A stretch of DNA of 64,000 nucleotides, taken from NCBI GenBank assembly GCA_004123355.1, contig SCHM01000002.1, positions 9,025,569 to 9,089,568 of the forward strand, in the 5' to 3' direction. The stretch is from Amphirosellinia nigrospora. Lineage: Eukaryota; Ascomycota; Sordariomycetes; Xylariales; Xylariaceae. Shown here piece by piece: positions 1 to 10,708 of the stretch (position 1 is its first letter; every line of letters starts with the position of its first letter). A program made the translations under genes and the position numbers. The notes under the pieces were generated by a model. The model saw nothing but the letters and a program-made list of their open reading frames with translations, ran no database searches and had not been told where the DNA came from.

Positions 1-41
1 TCAGAACAGAGAGCACACCATTCATTCTCGCGCAAACTTAC

Positions 42-275
42 CGTCATCGGGGGTCAGACTACCGTGGTACTCGACGAAGAGATATGGGAATGCGCCGTGG
101 ATATGGGCACAGACTTTCTGGCCGGTTTCGGTCGATCCGAAAACCCTGATAACAGGCACTTTGGGTTCCTTGCGCAGCTGTGATAGTCTGACATCATTTC
201 GAAGTGACGGGTCATATTGTGTCGGGGTTGCTTGATAGTGGTCAATGCAGTTCACCGCACACGGAAAACATCCAT
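42..275 (-). CDS. REV3: DNA polymerase zeta catalytic subunit, 5' exon only
   Basis: First coding exon of the translesion polymerase Rev3 (family B); the rest lies off the left edge. Recognised from NCIDHYQATPTQYDP and VPVIRVFGSTETGQKVCAH, which match the Rev3 N-terminal region. The exon ends at 42, followed by a GTAAGT donor reading leftward from 41. The family starts M-x-x-FRVR-L-NCIDHYQATP. The ATG at 275 encodes MDVFRVR, but it is one base out of frame with NCIDHY, and no in-frame ATG lies just upstream. One more G in the GG at 255-256 would join them. The gene is divergent from SLU7 across about 490 bases. Identity is firm; the exact start is not. Confidence 0.85.
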
Positions 276-766
276 GGCGGCTTATACAGTGTCCATGATA
301 GCGGGGGGTTAAACCAGAAGGCGCCGAGCAGAAGGCAACATAACGATATCAAAAAAGTTTGTGACTCAAAAAGTCCAATATAAGCGCTCGTTTCTTTATG
401 TTAACATGGTCGAACACAATCATCATTAAATGCAGACGCGTCGAGCTTAACCTCACTACAGCCGCGCTAAACTACAGCGTATAATGACGCGGGTTGCATG
501 CGCTGTCAGGTGGCGTGTAAAGCGTGTAGAGGTCACCCCCACTATTCTAAGCTTACTCCAGCCACGTCCCAAGTCTACCTGCGCCTGCAGCATTGAGCAC
601 CAGCCACACCTACAGTACTAGATGTTTTTGACTTATTGCCCAAACATCTTTGCGCCGCCGCCTAGAATTTCATGACCATTTCCTCTATATTGTGACTTTC
701 TTGCGCCTTGATCTCTTCAGCGTCACCTAACATAGTCATTAGTACTTTCTGACGCCAATTTTTACC
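276..766. promoter_or_regulatory. Intergenic region between divergent REV3 and SLU7
   Basis: About 490 bases that must hold both promoters. There is no convincing ORF. The SLU7 proximal part (600-766) is pyrimidine-rich, with scattered CT stretches typical of fungal 5' leaders. No specific factor site can be called. Confidence 0.4.
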
Positions 767-2179
767 ATGCCACCTCCACCACCTCCCCCGTCGCGGAGGA
801 ACGACTCTAAAGCGTCTGCTGCATCAAAAGAAGAGAACATATACATTCCGTCGTTTATCAGTAAGCGACCGTTCTACGCTGGAGAAGAGGGCGATCAGTC
901 TGATTATCTCGAGCATCAGCGTCTCCAAAAGACCAAAGATGATCAGTCGAAATGGTACGATCGCGGCAAGAAGCTGGGTCCGGCGGCGACCAAGTATCGT
1001 AAAGGCGCGTGTGAAAACTGCGGCGCCATGACGCACAAGACGAAGGAGTGTCTCAGCCGACCGCGCGCCAAAGGCGCGAAGTGGACGGGAAAGGATATTC
1101 AGGCCGACGAGGCCATACAAGACGTGCAGCTAGGCTGGGATGCCAAGCGCGATCGCTGGAATGGCTACGACCCGAAGGAGTACCGCCACGTCGTAAACCG
1201 CTATACACAGATGGAGGAGCTGCGCAACCAGCTGGATGGAGGAGTGAGAAGGACAATAAGGAGGGCGAGGACGACGGACATGACGGCGAGAAGTACGCCG
1301 AGGAGTCAGACATGGGCCGACACCAGAGTACTGCAACGCGCCAGCTACGGCTACGGGAGGATACCGCGAAATACTTGCTCAACCTCGATCTCGAGTCTGC
1401 GAAATACGACCCCAAGACGAGAACCATGGTAGATGCTGGCGCTACGGCAGACAAGGCCGCACAACTCTTCGCAGAAGAGGGCTTCCTACGAGCGTCGGGC
1501 GACGCCGCAGAGTTCGAAAAGGCGCAGAAATACGCTTGGGAGAAACAAGAAAGGAGCGGCGACACAAGCCAGCATCTGCAAGCCAACCCTACCGCGGGAG
1601 AGTTCCTGCGAAAGAAGGAGGGAAGACACGGAAACGAAGAGAGCCATGCAGCTCAAAACATTACAAGATAAATATGGCGGTGGCGAAAGTACGATGCCGT
1701 CTGCGCTTCGTGACGTTGTCGTGACGGAGTCAGAACAGTTTGTCGAATACGACGAGGCAGGTTTGATCAAGGGTGCACCAACAACGATTGCGAGGTCAAA
1801 GTATGCTGAGGATGTCTTTACGAACAACCATACATCAGTTTGGGGTAGCTGGTGGTCTAATTTCAAATGGGGCTACGCGTGTTGTCACTCCTTCATCAAG
1901 AATAGTTATTGTACAGGGGAGGAAGGCAAGAAGGCCTGGGAAAATGCCGACCGCCAGCGGACGGGCGTCGGTCTCATACAGGATACACCCACTCAGGAAG
2001 GAAAACAAGATACCCAGGCAGAGGCAGCAGAACCAGCAAACCCAGTCGTCAAGAAGCGAACAGTGGAGGAAATGATGGGTGGCGTCACAGAAGCCGAAAT
2101 GGATGAATATCGTCGGAAGCGGACAGCCACCAACGATCCTATGGCGAAATATTTAGGTACAGATCAGTTAGCATCATAG
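767..2179 (+). CDS. SLU7: Pre-mRNA splicing factor SLU7
   Basis: Second-step splicing factor acting in 3' splice site selection in the spliceosome. A proline run at the N-terminus is followed by the conserved block around a CCHC zinc knuckle ([14 protein letters not shown], about residues 84-97), then [22 protein letters not shown] and [15 protein letters not shown], all Slu7 signatures. It is a single exon of about 470 codons, normal for fungi. The frame is broken twice with compensating shifts: one base is missing near 1239-1246, and one extra G lies in the run at 1620-1622. The 380 bases between them read in another frame but align perfectly to Slu7. Since Slu7 is essential, I read these as sequence errors. 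Convergent with RPS9. Confidence 0.93.
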
Positions 2180-2403
2180 CAAACAGTAAAAGATGGGACA
2201 CCGAAAATAAGCAGGATTATAGAGTCTTCAGTCACTGGTAAAATCATCAATTGGTGCACTCGTGGTATCATTCATGAATAAGTTCATGCATTCCGGTTCC
2301 CTGTGGCCTAACGCCTGAGCTCTGAATGGGCATATATACCCATAATATCATCACTTTTCCGTATCCCAAGCGGCCCAACTGAACGAAGTCTAGGACGTTA
2401 CAT

Positions 2404-3153
2404 TTACTCTTCCTCTTCCTCCTCCTCGTCATCCTTCTTCTCGGCGGCCTTGGCCTTCTTTCTGCGGACACGACCGGGGCGGCCACCTCCGAAGGCCGAG
2501 GTTAGGGCGAAGTCAATGTGCTTCTGGGAGTCGAGACGGACAATGAACGAGGGGACGTTGACGATCTGCTTGCCGACACGGATGTGGCGCTGGCGGATGA
2601 GGACACGGGCGTGGTGGATAGACTTGGCAAGACCGAGCTTGTAGACGCAAGTCTGGAGGCGGCGCTCCATGAAGTCTTCGACCTTAAGGGCAAGGACATA
2701 ATCGAGCTTCATGCGGGACTCGTCGAGCACACCGATACGCACGAGACGGCGAATGAGGGCATTGCCTTCGAACAGACGCTTGGGGTCCTTCTCGTCGAGG
2801 GTAAGAAGCTGACTATAGAAGGGACTCAAGTTAGAATTTATTTCCAGACTTCGTTGTAGTTATAAATAACAATTAAAGAGCTAAAACGCAAAGCATGCAC
2901 ATACCGAGCAGCACGACGGATCTTGGAGAGGGTGAGCTGGACACGCCACACCTCACGCTTGTTGCGCAGACCGTACTCGCCAACGAGCTTCAGCTCGGAG
3001 TCACTATTGTTCGAACCGTGTCAGTTTTCCAATTCACATTCGACTTAAGCAGAGACACGCTCATGCTCAGTGGCCGGTGATTACTGACAGTCGGGCGGCC
3101 TCGAAGGGACGACGGGGGACCTTTGCGGTCTTGGAGTAGGACAATGGCGCCAT
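2404..3153 (-). CDS. RPS9: 40S ribosomal protein S9 (uS4)
   Basis: Small-subunit protein uS4, which binds 18S rRNA early in assembly and helps form the mRNA entry channel. Exons 3089-3153, 2905-3003 and 2404-2812 join cleanly to 190 residues, the usual length. It starts [21 protein letters not shown]; the S4 RNA-binding fold follows ([22 protein letters not shown], then [17 protein letters not shown]). The tail is basic and then a run of glutamates encoded by TCC/TCT repeats on the plus strand. Donors are GTCAGT and GTATGT. No frame problem. Divergent from RPL21 over 437 bases, so the two may share a promoter. Confidence 0.96.
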
Positions 3154-3590
3154 GTTTGCGATGCCTCAGTTGTCGAGAGGGCGGTGATGGACGACGGCGT
3201 TAGTCGGAAGGAGAGGTGTTGGTCGGAGGGTCGCGAGATCAAGGAAAAAGTTCGCAAGAGAAGATTCGATAATGAGGGATGGGCGATTGTGTGGAATAGG
3301 GCAAGGACGGCGCTAAGCCGAAAAGAAACGGGCGGCACTTCGCTTAATTGGGGCGGTGGCTGCCCACACCCAGGTCTATGCTGGGAGATAAACTTGCCAG
3401 CTGAATTCCAGCCTTTGCAGGTGCTCGCCAGGCCCATGCACACGGCACACACAAGCAGCCCTGGGAACTTTTGAAGTCAGCTAAGCTAAAAATCCCACCT
3501 GCAATTGCTCGTGAGCGTTGACATTATCGCAAAACGAGGGACCTGACAATCTCAACTCGACCATAATCCCCAACACTCAACACCGTCGCC
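3154..3590. promoter_or_regulatory. Bidirectional promoter of RPS9 and RPL21
   Basis: The 437 bases between the two start codons of a small- and a large-subunit ribosomal protein gene transcribed away from each other. No other gene fits here; the short overlapping ORFs lack any family match. Co-regulation is inferred from the head-to-head layout. I cannot name a bound factor. Confidence 0.6.
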
Positions 3591-4632
3591 ATGGGTCACG
3601 CAGCCGGTATGTCACGATCTATCCAACGCCCTATCCAAGTCTTTTATGTTGAATGGCAGCTGGTGCTATGCTGGCTCAAGATGCAATGGCTTCGAGACCG
3701 TCCTCGAGCGACTTACTCAAGCTACTTTTTCTTGAATCAAAGACAAACAGGCGCCTTGGTAACTAACAATAATCGTCAGGTCTCCGCGCGGGCACTCGCT
3801 ACGCTTTCAGCCGTTCCTTCAGACAGAAGGGTTCTATCAGACTATCGACATACCTACAGCAATACAAAGTCGGCGACATCGTTGGTTCGTACAGCATTCT
3901 CTGCTTCGATTTGTTCCCTATTCGGGACGCACTTGTCTCCCAACGCCTCATCACATCTCCAAGTCCATACATACATGGTTCGTCGAAGCTTACTAACCCT
4001 CATTAGACATCAAGGCAAACGGTGCCGTCCAGAAGGGGTAAGCAGAACAACGATTCCATGCGCTCGACTCGACCGATTTTATTGGACTGCGAGAGACGAT
4101 AAATATGGTCCATGTGCGCCAGGATCAAGGCTGACTCCTATGTAGCATGCCACACAAAGTCTACCATGGCAAGGTACGTCATATCCGAGATAAGCAATGA
4201 TTGAGAAAACTAACCGCGCCTAGACCGGTGTTGTATACAACGTTACGAAGGTATAATATCTCGAAGTTTTGAGCTTCAGCTACGTTTTAAGTTGACTTTT
4301 TAAACAGACGGCAGTCGGCGTGATCATCTACAAACAAGTTGGCAACCGTTACCTGTGAGTATCTCTCATACTATTGATCTATATATGACTAACAGATACT
4401 TAGTGAGAAACGTATCAACCTCCGCGTCGAGCACATCTCCCTCTCCCGATCACGAGAGGACTTCCTCAAGCGCGTCAAGTCCAACGCAGCGGCCAAAAAG
4501 GAGGCCAAGGCAAAGGGAACCACCGTTCAGGTTAAGAGACTACCCGCCATGCCCCGAGACGCGAGAACAGTATCGCTGAAGGACAACCACCCGGAGACGG
4601 TTGTGCCGCTCGCCTACGAGACGACTATCTAA
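3591..4632 (+). CDS. RPL21: 60S ribosomal protein L21 (eL21)
   Basis: Large-subunit protein eL21. Seven exons: 3591-3606, 3780-3884, 4007-4037, 4146-4173, 4224-4250, 4308-4354 and 4404-4632. They total 483 bases and give 160 residues, the exact family length, with every phase matching. Diagnostic pieces are RAGTRYAFSRSFRQKG, QKGMPHKVYHGKTG, VYNVTKTAVGVIIYKQVGN and RINLRVEHI. Introns carry canonical ends and branch sites (TACTAAC at 3991). Several internal exons are only 27-47 bases, which easily hides the gene from simple ORF scans. Frame intact. Confidence 0.96.
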
Positions 4633-5689
4633 AGGCAATGGACGTTTGGCGAGTTGTGGTTCTGGTGTTTTCTGGGTCTGCCGGTTGCTTTTTGCATTGT
4701 GTTAAGGGGTTTTCACGTGGCCAGGACGGAATCAATCACAACCTTCAGAGCACAAAGGCGATGCTGGAGGAAAATAAAAATTATACCAATGCATAACACT
4801 GTATATTTCGTCTCGTGATGGTGATAGTCGTGGCCGGAGGCGACAGCTACTGCCGTCCAAGTCAAATATCATACGACAAACGTGACTTCCTCACTCGGCC
4901 ACTTTCAACAAGTTTAACATGCATCGAAAGAAAGACCAAAGCAGATCATAATAGACTGAAAAAAGCTAGGTAGGAAAAGATGAGTATACAAATTCGTATA
5001 GTTATTCCACAAATATTGGTTTTGTTTATCACTGGCTTTTGTGGTATTATTTTGGCTTTGATATTTGATATGGATATAATCTTCAATGATGATCACCTGG
5101 CGGCCTCCGGCTCCGACCCAGCGCCCGTAGCCGAGACGCAATCCTTGTCGCAGTCTTTGTCGCAGACCGAACCCAGCTCCTCCGCTTCTGAGCCTGTTAT
5201 TGAAAAGACAGTTTGGCTCTGCCCAGGGGTTGATGACGACCTCTATATGATGAACCAAGATGCTTTCGGCCTGTCAATTAAAGGATCATCTGATCGCATA
5301 CATTTCGAAGAAGCATATAACAAATATGCATTGGATCGTAGGAATTTTGATCTTGGCCGGAGTGGCTATATGGCTCTGGCGTGGGTCATCACCAGGAGAC
5401 GGCCCCCCAAAGATTGTAATGAGGCGAAGAGATCCATGCGAAAAAGATACACTGGTATACCGATACAACAAGGATGCAAAACTCGCCTCAGCCGCTAATA
5501 ATGGGCCATGTATCCCATTTGTCTCGCAATGTGTGATATCGAATACCGCAGGTCTGGGATGAAAAGTGGAAGAAGAGACGAAATGCCTCGCAGTTCAGCA
5601 ACGTCTATACGTCTATCAGATGCATCCGATCCATCCTCCACCATGTATACACCATTCTCCCGTCGTCGTCGTCGTCGCCGCAAATTTTC
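4633..5689. other. Region with weak hypothetical ORFs only
   Basis: 3' side of RPL21. A plus ORF at 4980-5498 (172 residues) begins with a strongly hydrophobic stretch (QILVLFITGFCGIILALIF) followed by a Ser/Gln-rich segment. A second plus ORF at 5260-5562 contains another hydrophobic stretch (IVGILILAGVAIWLW). Minus-strand frames are also open over 4914-5258. No family is recognised, and the open frames on both strands argue against certainty. A (CGT)n trinucleotide run lies near 5659-5680. Confidence 0.3.
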
Positions 5690-6082
5690 TCAGCCGCTCT
5701 TCATCACAGCCTCATAGCTCGGCGGCTCCGCCTCTTCTCGAGGACTTTCATCATGCTCCGCGCCTCGCTTGTCATCATCATGGCTTCCGCTATTCCCACA
5801 TTCCATCTGGCTTTGCCCTTTCCTTTCAGGCTCATTCTGATAAATCACAGGCCTGGCCCAACTCTCCACGCCGGCCTGGGCCCGATGCTCTCTGATCTTG
5901 CCAAAGAGCCGCACCAGCGGGCCGCCGTGGTGTCTGCGGCGTTCACAACACCGACCTCGAGCTGCGGCGTGCGGAGAGTGGAGCGGGGGGTTGTTCGCGG
6001 GCCGTTGGGCGTTGTTGTGGTGTGTATAGCCGACACTGTGGTCGTAGGCGTCGGGGCCGGTGTGGTTCTTCTTACAGCACAT
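5690..6082 (-). CDS. Small hypothetical protein with C-terminal PPxY motif
   Basis: 130 residues if started at MCCKKNHTG. An upstream in-frame ATG at 6235 would add 51 low-complexity residues; I prefer the shorter form because the Cys-Cys start and the His/Arg-rich body (RRHHGGPLVRLFGKIREHR) resemble small fungal proteins I have seen without an assigned function. The last residues, PPSYEAVMKSG, hold a PPxY motif, the kind bound by WW domains of Nedd4/Rsp5 ubiquitin ligases. No membrane segment. Function unknown; the coding call itself is moderate. Confidence 0.5.
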   Translation of the reverse strand: MCCKKNHTGPDAYDHSVGYTHHNNAQRPANNPPLHSPHAAARGRCCERRRHHGGPLVRLFGKIREHRAQAGVESWARPVIYQNEPERKGQSQMECGNSGSHDDDKRGAEHDESPREEAEPPSYEAVMKSG

Positions 6083-6906
6083 CTCGGCACGTTTTTCCTT
6101 TTTCTTATCTGACTGGGGCCTAGAATTGACAATCGGGAGAAGGTTGATATGATGATGATAATAGTTGTGAAGGAAGCTGTGTAAAGGTTTCTGGTGTGGG
6201 GATACTGTCAGACTATTTGGTGACAGAAATACCATGAAAATCAGCAGGCTACTCTAACCATGAGATAGATACCTGAGCTCTAATGATACGCGAGAGAATG
6301 TGATTGTTATCCTAATGTCTTCGGTTTATTATATATGCATCCGCCCCCTACCCCGCCATCCTTCAGCCTGCCGCATAATAACATCTTCAAACTATTAGGT
6401 GAATACAGTCACTTTTAGTTTCAGCTTTTCTCTAAGCCTCTTCAGTAAGCGCCTTGTCGGTGAAAGTTGCTCCGGCTACATGGTGGTGTTGCGTAGTCGT
6501 GGCGGATCAAAAATCAATCCGACTCGCATTCGTTTGCCTTCGACTCAGCCAGCCGCACTAAACCCGTTTCGGCCCAGCTCTCATCTTTGTCCAATCATCT
6601 CTACTCTGGTTGACGTCTTAGGAAATTTCGTCCTAGTCTAGAAGGCGACGGTCGTGTGCACGATGAATCCAAAAAGTACGATAGGTCATCGGATGGTGAT
6701 TAGAGGGGTTGAAAACATGAATTTTAAGGAAACTTCATAACAAATAATGCCATAAGACTACTGGTAATCCGCCGACTCTCTCCATTTTATAACACCCAGA
6801 CCAATGTTGCTTTCTCCAGCCCCGCCCATCCCCGCAACACATCATCTGAGTAGGATATTCCGATGCACTACAGCCCAGACACACGCATAATGACCCGACT
6901 CAAGTA
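6083..6906. other. Intergenic, no feature seen
   Basis: Moderately AT-rich with short pyrimidine tracts. Only chance ORFs (for example 6399-6641 plus), without family similarity. Confidence 0.4.
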
Positions 6907-7398
6907 TTATTTATGGTTCATGCTACCCTTGAAGACAGCAATGACAATGATGACGGCCGTAGCGAGCCACAGTAGGCCAAGAACGATCAGCAGTCCCAGG
7001 AGGCATTTATGGAGCTTTCTAGTCTTGGTGAGAGACTCTGGGTAGTCCGAAACAGTGTTGTCGAGGCTCTTTAGGCGGGTGTCGATGGACGTCGACAGCC
7101 CGTATAGGTATTCGCGCGTGTATTTAGGGACTGTGTCGGCTGGAATCAAGTTGAGCGGTCTGCTAAGACTAAGGGAAGGGAAGGGGGCATCGTATGCCTT
7201 ACCGTCTTTAGTAGCATCGTACCAGGGGAGACCCCATTGGTTCTTCGGTGGGTGAACCCCATCGTTGGCGCCATCTAGAGATTGATCTGGTTGTCAGTAT
7301 TATGACCTTGGACTATTGTGAGTCGTCTGCTGCGAACCTGAGGCGGTGCCGGCCAAGGGGTAATCGGCTTGTCGAGAAGCAGCAGCGGGTCCTATCAT
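6907..7398 (-). CDS. Small tail-anchored membrane protein, unknown function
   Basis: Two exons, 7338-7398 and 6907-7274, join in phase to 142 residues starting MIGPAAASRQADYPLAG. The intron has a GTTCGC donor, a TACTGAC branch-like site and a TAG acceptor. The middle contains HPPKNQWGLPWYDATKDG and then a charged stretch. The C-terminus is one strong membrane segment (GLLIVLGLLWLATAVIIVIA) with only about nine residues after it, so a tail-anchored or type II arrangement is likely. No family recognised. The open frame across the splice and the conserved-looking tryptophans support a real gene. Confidence 0.55.
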
Positions 7399-8646
7399 GA
7401 TGAAGGGTGGGAGATGATGAAGTGGAAATAAATTTTGCTGTCGGTCTTGGCCTGCTAATAGTGTAAAGCCCGTTGTTTGTACGTGGGCAGGATGGGTTGT
7501 GATGAGTTGTGGAGCGCGAGACTCAATGACGAGCGAAGGGTGTTTATTGAATAAGTACCTAACATAGTGGGAGGGGGGCCACGGAAGTTCAGAGGGCTGT
7601 GACTTCCTCAATAAAAACAGGTATAACGCATCAGGCCTTCCCGTCTTATTTTCTATTCCTGCGAGTAGGTACTTAAGTAGGTATGATAGGAGAATGTACT
7701 ACAGCCCACCATAACATTCTGTACCATTCGAGGTGCCTTCGGAGCAACTCCTGCAAGGTTCCAAAACGTTAACATCGCAATCTGGAAACCCATCAAACTG
7801 TCAAGGGGGGCGGCAGGAATTTTCTCCAGGCCTCATGGCAATACCGTTAAGGTTCCAGAAGTGGTCTCGGCCAGTCGGGGGACATGCTTAATACGTCACT
7901 TTGTTTAGGATAGAGCAACGTAATCAATAGCATCCACGATGCATACATTCGATCGTCTCCAAATAAAAAACAGAAAAGATTCAGTGGAAGATCGTAAATC
8001 CTTCGAGTCACAACTCTAACATCCTGTTATATTGATGCGTACTTCGATATCAATTCAAGTTAATACTAAAAATAGGCTATTATTCTTCCCGATAACGTCC
8101 TACACAGGTCTCAGCTCAGAGTAATAGTTGTCACAGCATTAGCTTGCTACGTTGTTACTGTGAGGCTCACACGATAGTAAATCATGTATGACCTCAACAC
8201 TAGTAGTCCCAGTATGTCATTTACTTGTTATGTTTGTTGGCTTTGTTTGTATCCATGCCTACTCGTTCAACAATAAAGGGGAAAATGATAACTAGTAGCC
8301 ATGCCCCCAACCTACAATAGACCTTGCATTATTCAAAGAGAATAAAGCGATTGTTGGTTGTTAATTCACCTATTGTTAGATCCTTATGAAAGATAGGTAG
8401 ATCTATACTTTTCGCTGTCTATGTGGTTGGCGCGAAAGGGACCAAGAACTAAGCACGTCCTGCGCTTTGTAAGCTATCTTGAAAGACGATACGATACCTC
8501 TTCTCGTAGCGAGTAGGTGTATTTATACGGGTGAGTACACAATTTAGAGGAGAAAATGTTGTGTTATCAGCCAGAAGCAAAACAATTCAATTACAAAACA
8601 AATTAACCAATACTAAAACTGACGAACCTGATATTTAATCGCGACG
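7399..8646. other. Intergenic, AT-rich, no gene seen
   Basis: About 1.25 kb. From 7900 onward it is AT-rich with many short palindromic pieces and TAGGTA-like motifs. No ORF with family similarity on either strand. Confidence 0.4.
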
Positions 8647-10708
8647 ATGATACCGCAGCTTACAGACGACATCTACTATGATATAGCTAATTATATCAAA
8701 CATTCCCACGTTTGCTTAAGGCTATGCCTTACAAGTAAAAGCATTCACCAAGTGCTGTATCCTCAAATAATACGGCAGGACTTCTCCCTGTACCCAGGGA
8801 AGGAATCGCTCTGGGAGGCCCTCGAAGATGACAATGCAGCGCAACTTGACAGAATTTACGAGATCATGTACCCCGGCTCTCGCTTTCACGAGTACGTCAC
8901 GGAGAAGCCGAACGAGTTTAATTTTTGGTTACGGTACGTTACTGTTGAAGGAGGGACCAACTGTCTTCGCTTAAGTAAGTAATTCTCGACCTTTCTCTTC
9001 TTGTTTTGGTAACCCTCAAGGTATAAGGCTTCCTTCTAAGATAGGAGGGAGCTCTCACATCTTTAAAAATCACACTTCAAATACAAATAGCTAACTCTTG
9101 AGTGTTCTAGTGTTGGCCCGTGCAGCAGAGTCTGGGTTCGTGCCTAGCATAGATACACTCAACGCTGCGGTTGAGGCGCACAATCGTGAGGCCGTCGAGC
9201 TCCTTTTGGAATACGGCGCGCCAGTAACGCAGCAAAGCGAGGACATCGATGGCGGCCCGTTATTCCGTGCTCGATCAATAGATATGGTAGATTACCTCCT
9301 AGCTCACGGCGCTGACCCACTCGACCAATTTAACGGGATGGAACCTGCTTCACTGGCACTGTTCGCAAATATGGACCTCCCCCCTTCTCATAACGACCTT
9401 GATTGAGGCTGGCGTGCCCTTAGATGAGCTTGACAAACAAGGATCCGATGACAGCTTACAACGGCTTACCCCTCTGGGGCATGCATGCGCGAACAGTAAG
9501 TAACCCTTATAGTGTTTTTTTTCTTTATATCAGTTTCAATGTTGCAAAAACTGGTATAAGAGCCGCATTCAATATTTCTAACACTCCCTCAAATTACGCT
9601 TAAGATTTCATCAGCTAACCTAAAAACAGTGAACCTACCAGCTATTCGCACTCTGCTACAACACGGTGCTAATCCCCATGGCGCGAGTAGTGAACAAAAG
9701 GCCGAAAGGGCACGAGACTCTCGTCCCGGTCAGCAGTACAAATTTACTTATCCGATTGAATCGTTGATGGATCAGCATATATTCAGCACCGAAAACCCGG
9801 ACGGGGAGCGTGTCTTTGGGACCGGCATCACATATCACTCCTCCACGAGCAGCAGGATGACATGCAGCATATAAAGGAGGAAAGAGACAGTATCCTACCC
9901 ATACCCGCCCTCCTCGTGAAACTTGCTTCGGAAATTAGGTTCTATTGTCACAGTGAAGCTTGCTATGAGTGTGGTCGTGGTTACTTTCTCGCCGATGTTG
10001 ACGACAGTACTGATGAAGCAGAGAAGGAGAGACAGGCCGGCTCTTTGAGATTCAAGTCTTGGGCCTCTCAGATGAAACGCTTTGCACATAGATACTTTAG
10101 AGGCACGCAAATTCTCTTCGAGAAAGGCGGGCCAGAACTTTTCCATTCGTCAGATTACGACCTTGAAGTCATTGTAAGTTATCCCTATACCCATTTTCTT
10201 TGTAATATCAACTCAGCTATCACAAAGCTACTATTAGCAGGTGAGAGCTACGTTTTTCGAAACTATTTACGCTAACTTGGAATTGCAGTGGCTCAGGACG
10301 TTTCCCGTACCGCTACTCAGAGCTGGGTTCTGTTTCAGTCCCTACAGTGGTCTAGTGCGCGACTATTTACACGAATCCTCGGCGATCCATGCTTTGATCG
10401 AAGGGATATGTCAATGGGATGTTGTGTCTACAACGTGCGTCCAGCAGTTTGATTATATCCTGGACATCATTTCGGATGGCGGGTCAGAGAGAGGTCTCCC
10501 GAGACTTCGTGAGGCATTGGAGCCCTTCGCACGAGAACTCGTTGACCTCAATATCATGGATGTTGTCACTTCTGGGGCGCCGATTAGAGTGAAACTTAGT
10601 CTTGACCGCCCCTTCATCGGCCCTCCGCGTAGAGATCCTCTCCCATATTGGTCGGGAGGATATTTTATAGCTTTCAAGCGAGATCGGTCACGGACACCAA
10701 GTATATAA
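8647..10708 (+). CDS. F-box-like / ankyrin-repeat protein
   Basis: Four exons (8647-8974, 9111-9495, 9630-10173, 10289-10708) giving about 558 residues. The N-terminus resembles a fungal F-box (LTDDIYYDIANYIKHSHVCL, then LTSKSIHQVLYPQ), the usual link to an SCF ubiquitin ligase. Ankyrin units follow, for example LNAAVEAHNREAVELLLEYG, MVDYLLAHGADP and AIRTLLQHGANPHG. The C-terminal 200 residues are not assigned. Introns have GTAAGT donors and CTAAC branch sites. The frame is broken twice: one extra C in the C6 run near 9375, and one missing C near 9838. Both repairs restore ankyrin sequence and all phases. Such genes evolve fast in fungi, so a decayed copy is possible, but the pattern matches the window-wide indel problem. 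Confidence 0.7.

Noticed and set aside
1053-1586. Minus-strand ORF of 177 codons opposite SLU7
   Set aside because: It lies fully antisense to the conserved SLU7 coding sequence, has no family similarity, and arises from the codon bias of the gene below.
767-2179. SLU7 as a pseudogene
   Set aside because: Two compensating single-base shifts only, full conservation between them, and an essential single-copy function; the same pattern hits many neighbours.
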